A stretch of DNA of 64,000 bases from Leishmania mexicana MHOM/GT/2001/U1103 (Eukaryota; Euglenozoa; Kinetoplastea; Trypanosomatida; Trypanosomatidae): NCBI RefSeq assembly GCF_000234665.1, contig NC_018324.1:1111501-1175500 (forward strand), read 5' to 3'. Position 1 is the stretch's first letter. Each line of letters starts with the position of its first letter. Of the stretch, positions 60,519 to 64,000 are shown one piece after another. The notes beneath the pieces are model-generated. The model ran no database searches and was not told where the DNA came from. It saw only the letters and a program-made list of their open reading frames with translations. Both the position numbers and the translations under genes were made by a program.

Positions 60519-60860
60519 TCACTGCGACACAGCAGCACGGAGAGCAGCCAATCGCTGCTGGCGCGTCTGGTTCAATACTCGTGGGCAGCCATCCCTGTCC
60601 TTTTCCAAGGCTACGCAGTAAGGACAGTAGTAGGCCACATCGGTGACTCGCCGAGAGCCGCACATGATGCACGCCTCCTCACCTTCCGCAGCCAGTACGC
60701 TGCAATCTTCGCAGAGGTGCGCCTCGCGCATCGTGTCGACGATCTCGCTGAACTGCAGGTCGCAAATGACACAGCGACCCTCGTGCAGGCGGCACACGTA
60801 GCCGAGGGCGGTGCCGGCCGTCTTGCGGCACATCTGTAAATCCTTTGAGTGGCGAAGCAT
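60519..60860 (-). CDS. PHF5A: PHF5A/Rds3-type SF3b zinc-finger protein
   Basis: ATG-started, 113 residues (human PHF5A 110). Landmarks match the family: CRKTAG at 11-16, CVICD near 30-34, LCEDC near 49-53, CIMCG near 63-67, YYCPYC near 77-82 and the EKDRDGCP signature at about 86-93. PHF5A/Rds3 is the small zinc-knot subunit of SF3b in the U2 snRNP, contacting the branch site. Two differences are visible: the second Cys of the first CxxC pair is His here (CRLH), and there is an insertion of about ten residues between the second and third zinc pairs. The C-terminal end is short. Together with PRP22 this adds a second spliceosomal gene to the window. Confidence 0.93.
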   Translation of the reverse strand: MLRHSKDLQMCRKTAGTALGYVCRLHEGRCVICDLQFSEIVDTMREAHLCEDCSVLAAEGEEACIMCGSRRVTDVAYYCPYCVALEKDRDGCPRVLNQTRQQRLAALRAAVSQ

Positions 60861-62351
60861 GGCTGGGTTCTAGGCTTCCTTTCCCCGATAATTTCCGGCG
60901 TTGTGGTTACGTGAACGGCACTCTCGGTGCTCTCCCTCCCCCTCTTCTCCTCTCCTTCTCTGAGAGTTGTAGCGAAGCCGTAGAGACAGCACGGGACAAA
61001 GTTGCGGAGTGACGAATGTTGTTGGTGAGCGAGCTGGAGAGAACGAGAGCGGGACGGGAAGCGTGTGTGTGGGGGGGAGGCAAAACAGTTGAATGCAATG
61101 CGTAAGGACCGAAAGAGAGCGAGCAAGCGAGAATACCAGCAGCTAGAGGTGGCGCCAATCTGCAGCGTATAGCCGGTCAAATTGAACAGCGCAGTCAGTA
61201 GCCCCCACCGGGCCCGTGGCTGTTGACGCGGAAACGGCCGAGACGCCTAGGGCGACGCCTTGCGTGCGCATAGCAGATGCTGACACGCGGAGAAGCTGGG
61301 AGAGGAAAGTGAGGTAGAGCAGCGGCGGTAATAACGACACCCTCACACGTAAGGAGCACTCCAGCTCGCAAGCATCTGCAACAATCAACTGAATCTTTCG
61401 TGCACACGTCTCTCTTGAAGGGACGCGGAGGAGAAGGGGAAGGGGGAAAAGAAGGCGGCCGCCGTGGTGAGACGGCATTTGACAAGGCCATTTTGCGCCC
61501 CCTTTCCGCATCACTCCACCCCGGAGCACCCGCATCAGGAGGCGTGCGCAAGAAAAAGAAAAGAGTGTGTTTCTTCGTACACATGCATCACCAGCACCAG
61601 CAGCAGCAGCAGCATGGACGAATCAACATTGCAGAAGCAACCTCCTCCCCCCTCCTCCCACACACACACACAAAAAGAAAACGACGAGAAACAGCCAGTA
61701 CCGGCAAAACGAAACGAGCAGCTGTGCGAGTTTGTGCACGGGTCGAGCTGCGCATCGCACAGGAGACACGCCACATCTCCTCTGCCTCCTTTCCCAACCC
61801 CCGCGATTCCCTGGCGCGGAGATTAGGTGCGTGCGTAGCAGCAAGCCTCGTCCGTGATACCATACCGTGCTGCCTCCAAAACCGCATGTCACGGCACCCT
61901 TTTGACCTTGGATCTTTTTATTCCAGCAGACTTTGCCCGAGTTGGGACGCGCTTTCTTGTCCTTCCGCCGCTCATCTTTTGTTCAGTCGCTAATCGGGTG
62001 CTTCTCTCCGTCTGCTCTTTGAACAGACGAGTCCGCTGCGCGGGGTGGTTGAATGGTGGCCAGCCCGCCAGTACCCGCGCGGCGCGAGAGGAGCGAGGAA
62101 ACACATTCATTCATATACCAAAGCATGGAGGGTGAGCAGTGACCAGATCGTCTCTCTTCTATGCTACACGGGGACAGGGCAGGGGAGGCGTCGATGCAGG
62201 AGAAGGTGTGGTGGGGTGAACGATGCGAAGCAAGAGACAACGCTTGTGCGATACTGCGGGACGGACATTCACTCGCTGTCGGCGAGAGGGAGGGGGTAGA
62301 TGGGGATGGATAGGGCGGTGACTGCCACTGGGCACTCTCACGTCTGCACCC
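60861..62351. other. 1.5-kb intergenic spacer
   Basis: No supportable gene. The region contains a CAG repeat near 61596-61613, (CA)n near 61660-61673, a G-run near 61070 and poly-purine/pyrimidine tracts. It should carry the 3' UTR of the HRD1-like gene and the splice-acceptor region of the PHF5A gene. Confidence 0.6.
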
Positions 62352-63959
62352 CTACTCCATTCTCCGCCGCGATGACACGTCTTCTGTTGCTGCAGCTCCA
62401 GAAAAAGCTGCGTGTCGCGCGCTTGTGACGCTTCCAGCAGTGCTTTCCGGCGGCGGTCGCTGCCGCTTGCGACGTCCTGAAGTGCCGTGCTGTGGGGGCA
62501 GCGACGTTGACTCTGCCGGAAGGAGCGGCGTCTCCGTAAAAAGAAGGGCATCGATGGCGGCGCTTTGTTCTCTCACGCGACCCTCCGTTTCTTCTGAGAT
62601 GAGCTGCTGCTGGCGGTGAAGGGCGAGCGACCGGCGTTTGGCATCGACGCGTTGTAGCTCTTCATAATGTGGCAGCCTTCGAAGCTCGACTGGAAGCGAT
62701 GGCGACTGCGACTGCGTTTCAGCACCGCTGCGACTTATATATTGGCTTGATGCACGGGCTAGGGGAGCGGCGGCTGGCAGCCGCGGGGCAAGCGGCTGCA
62801 GCGACCCCGTGAAGCCGCCGCCAGCTGCAGGTATACGCATATCCAGCGAAACCTGCGGCTGCCGTGAAATGCGCTCATGGTGAGCCGCCGCGAAGTGGTG
62901 GTGACGCGATTGCGCAGCAGGTTGCCGGCACGTCGGACACACAGCAGCGCGGATGAGCCAGGAGCGCACACACGCTCCGTGGAACGTGTGCCCACACGGC
63001 AGGCATTTCACATTCTCTCCATCCACAAAGTCGTCGAGGCAGATGCCACACGTCTTCGTCGGGTCCGCGGTGACGGAAGGAAAGCGATCAAGCACCTGGC
63101 GATAGTAGTGCAGCTTGCCGGAGGCCAGCGTGATGAAGTAGAGGCGCACCAGCATGAAGCACTGCATCCACATTGGGGTAGAGGACGAGGTGTAGTACCA
63201 CGCCGTGGCGGCGCACGCGACAGCGTAGAGGTACTGCATGTAGAGGTCGTGCACCTCGGAGAACGGGTTCAGGCCGGAGTCCTCGAGTGCTCGCACGGAG
63301 ATGTGATCGACTTGGCTGGCCAGCGACTTGAGTACTCTGTAGCCCCACATCCGCATCACCGTCGTCGCCAGCGTGCATGCGCTGCGCAGTCCCACTTCTA
63401 CAATATACACAATGGACGTGTACCACATCAGAAGCGAGCCTGTCCCACCCTGGGTCCTCTCCTCAGTTGGGAGAAGGGTATAGTAAGCCCACTGCAGCGC
63501 GCACCCCGTGCAGCACAAGAGAGACCCCAAAACAAAAAGGGCATGCTCGGCTGTGGATTGCGACTGCCACCAGCGAATGCTCAGCTCTGTGCGGGTGGCA
63601 AGAGCGGAGAGGGCGATGCGCGTCACCAAGGCGGCTGTCCAAAACTGCATGGCGTTGCCGACCAGCAATGCGAGGCTCACCACGTCCGCAATGGAGTAGA
63701 ACTGCGACTGCGTCTGGAGGAAGTCGAGGGAGTCGTTCGGGCTCCAGAACGTGCGGAAGCGACACAGAAGAGAGACGACCCGGTGGCAGCAGCTAAAGAA
63801 CAGGTGAAAGGCCAGGTCCACCTTCATGGCGATCATGGAGACAATGAAGGCGGTCAGCACCCGCGAAACGATTAGAGAGGTGTTCCAGTACAGCAGGAGC
63901 CCCGCCACAAGGGCGAGGGAGTATGGCCCCAACGTCAGAATCGGCACTGTGGCGTACAT
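62352..63959 (-). CDS. HRD1: HRD1/synoviolin-like membrane RING-H2 E3 ubiquitin ligase
   Basis: ATG-started, 535 residues. The first ~290 residues contain about six to eight hydrophobic segments, as in the HRD1/gp78 membrane domain, and start with a YSLALVAGLLL-type helix. A RING-H2 finger follows at about 303-345: CGICLDDF, a CLPCGHTFHGACVRSW core and CPTCRQP, giving the C3-H2-C3 zinc-ligand pattern with all eight ligands. The C-terminal ~190 residues are Ser/Arg/Pro/Gln-rich and disordered. Proteins with this order act in ER-associated degradation, ubiquitinating misfolded ER proteins. HRD1 is the best match by layout; another multi-spanning RING ligase (gp78/AMFR-like) cannot be excluded. 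Confidence 0.85.
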   Translation of the reverse strand: MYATVPILTLGPYSLALVAGLLLYWNTSLIVSRVLTAFIVSMIAMKVDLAFHLFFSCCHRVVSLLCRFRTFWSPNDSLDFLQTQSQFYSIADVVSLALLVGNAMQFWTAALVTRIALSALATRTELSIRWWQSQSTAEHALFVLGSLLCCTGCALQWAYYTLLPTEERTQGGTGSLLMWYTSIVYIVEVGLRSACTLATTVMRMWGYRVLKSLASQVDHISVRALEDSGLNPFSEVHDLYMQYLYAVACAATAWYYTSSSTPMWMQCFMLVRLYFITLASGKLHYYRQVLDRFPSVTADPTKTCGICLDDFVDGENVKCLPCGHTFHGACVRSWLIRAAVCPTCRQPAAQSRHHHFAAAHHERISRQPQVSLDMRIPAAGGGFTGSLQPLAPRLPAAAPLARASSQYISRSGAETQSQSPSLPVELRRLPHYEELQRVDAKRRSLALHRQQQLISEETEGRVREQSAAIDALLFTETPLLPAESTSLPPQHGTSGRRKRQRPPPESTAGSVTSARHAAFSGAAATEDVSSRRRME

Positions 63960-64000
63960 GGCACTGACTTCTTCGTCCTTTCGGGTTTGAGGCTGTTGTA

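Overview
The window looks like a trypanosomatid nuclear chromosome, most probably Leishmania. It is GC-rich, its genes are intronless, and I find every supportable protein-coding gene on the minus strand, as expected of one polycistronic (directional) gene cluster. Genes are separated by 0.3-3.5 kb of low-complexity sequence rich in (CA/GT)n, poly-purine/poly-pyrimidine and homopolymer tracts, which is typical of trans-splicing and polyadenylation regions. No strand switch, tRNA, rRNA, CRISPR or bacterial-type feature was seen. Two 100-N scaffold gaps are present. Species assignment inside Leishmania is inference only.

Transcription runs right to left, so I describe it from high to low coordinates. 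62.3-64 kb: a membrane RING E3 ligase of HRD1 type. 60.5 kb: a PHF5A/Rds3-type SF3b zinc protein. 58.5-59.6 kb: a mitochondrial protein with a probable L51/S25/CI-B8-like fold. 56.7 kb: a small 80-residue ORF. 53.6-56.2 kb: a divergent MCM protein. 50.4-52.4 kb: an ABCG half-transporter. 43.9-48.9 kb: a CFAP65/hydin-like flagellar protein interrupted by a scaffold gap. 41.4-43.0 kb: two identical RPS24 (eS24) genes in a 1,264-bp tandem array. 39.1-39.9 kb: a SPRY-like protein. 35.3 kb: a small coiled-coil protein. 31.0-34.4 kb: a large protein that reads as four tandem degenerate phytochelatin-synthase-like modules. 26.0-29.3 kb: the DEAH helicase PRP22/DHX8. 23.4-25.2 kb: a four-helix membrane protein. 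20.0-21.9 kb: a divergent AAA+-like protein. 16.8-19.4 kb: a probable pseudokinase. 7.3-15.4 kb: a 2,687-residue protein with seven degenerate nucleoside-diphosphate-kinase-like modules and an EF-hand-like C-terminus. 5.1-6.6 kb: SPO11. 1.3-3.6 kb: an Arg/Ser/His-rich protein.

Functional themes are RNA processing (PRP22, PHF5A, RPS24), DNA recombination/replication (SPO11, MCM-like), flagellum (CFAP65, possibly the NDK-like giant) and membrane/ER functions (ABCG, HRD1-like). Trypanosomatid clusters are not functional operons, so adjacency should not be read as a shared pathway.

The least expected proteins are the tetra-modular phytochelatin-synthase-fold pseudoenzyme and the hepta-modular NDK-like giant. 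The most important technical point is that the 57.6-kb gap separates two copies of the same 705 bp. It is almost certainly two unmerged overlapping contigs broken next to a strong hairpin, so the apparent duplication there is not real. For several genes the first ATG lies well downstream of the open frame's beginning, and the apparent hydrophobic leaders upstream are translations of polypyrimidine tracts.
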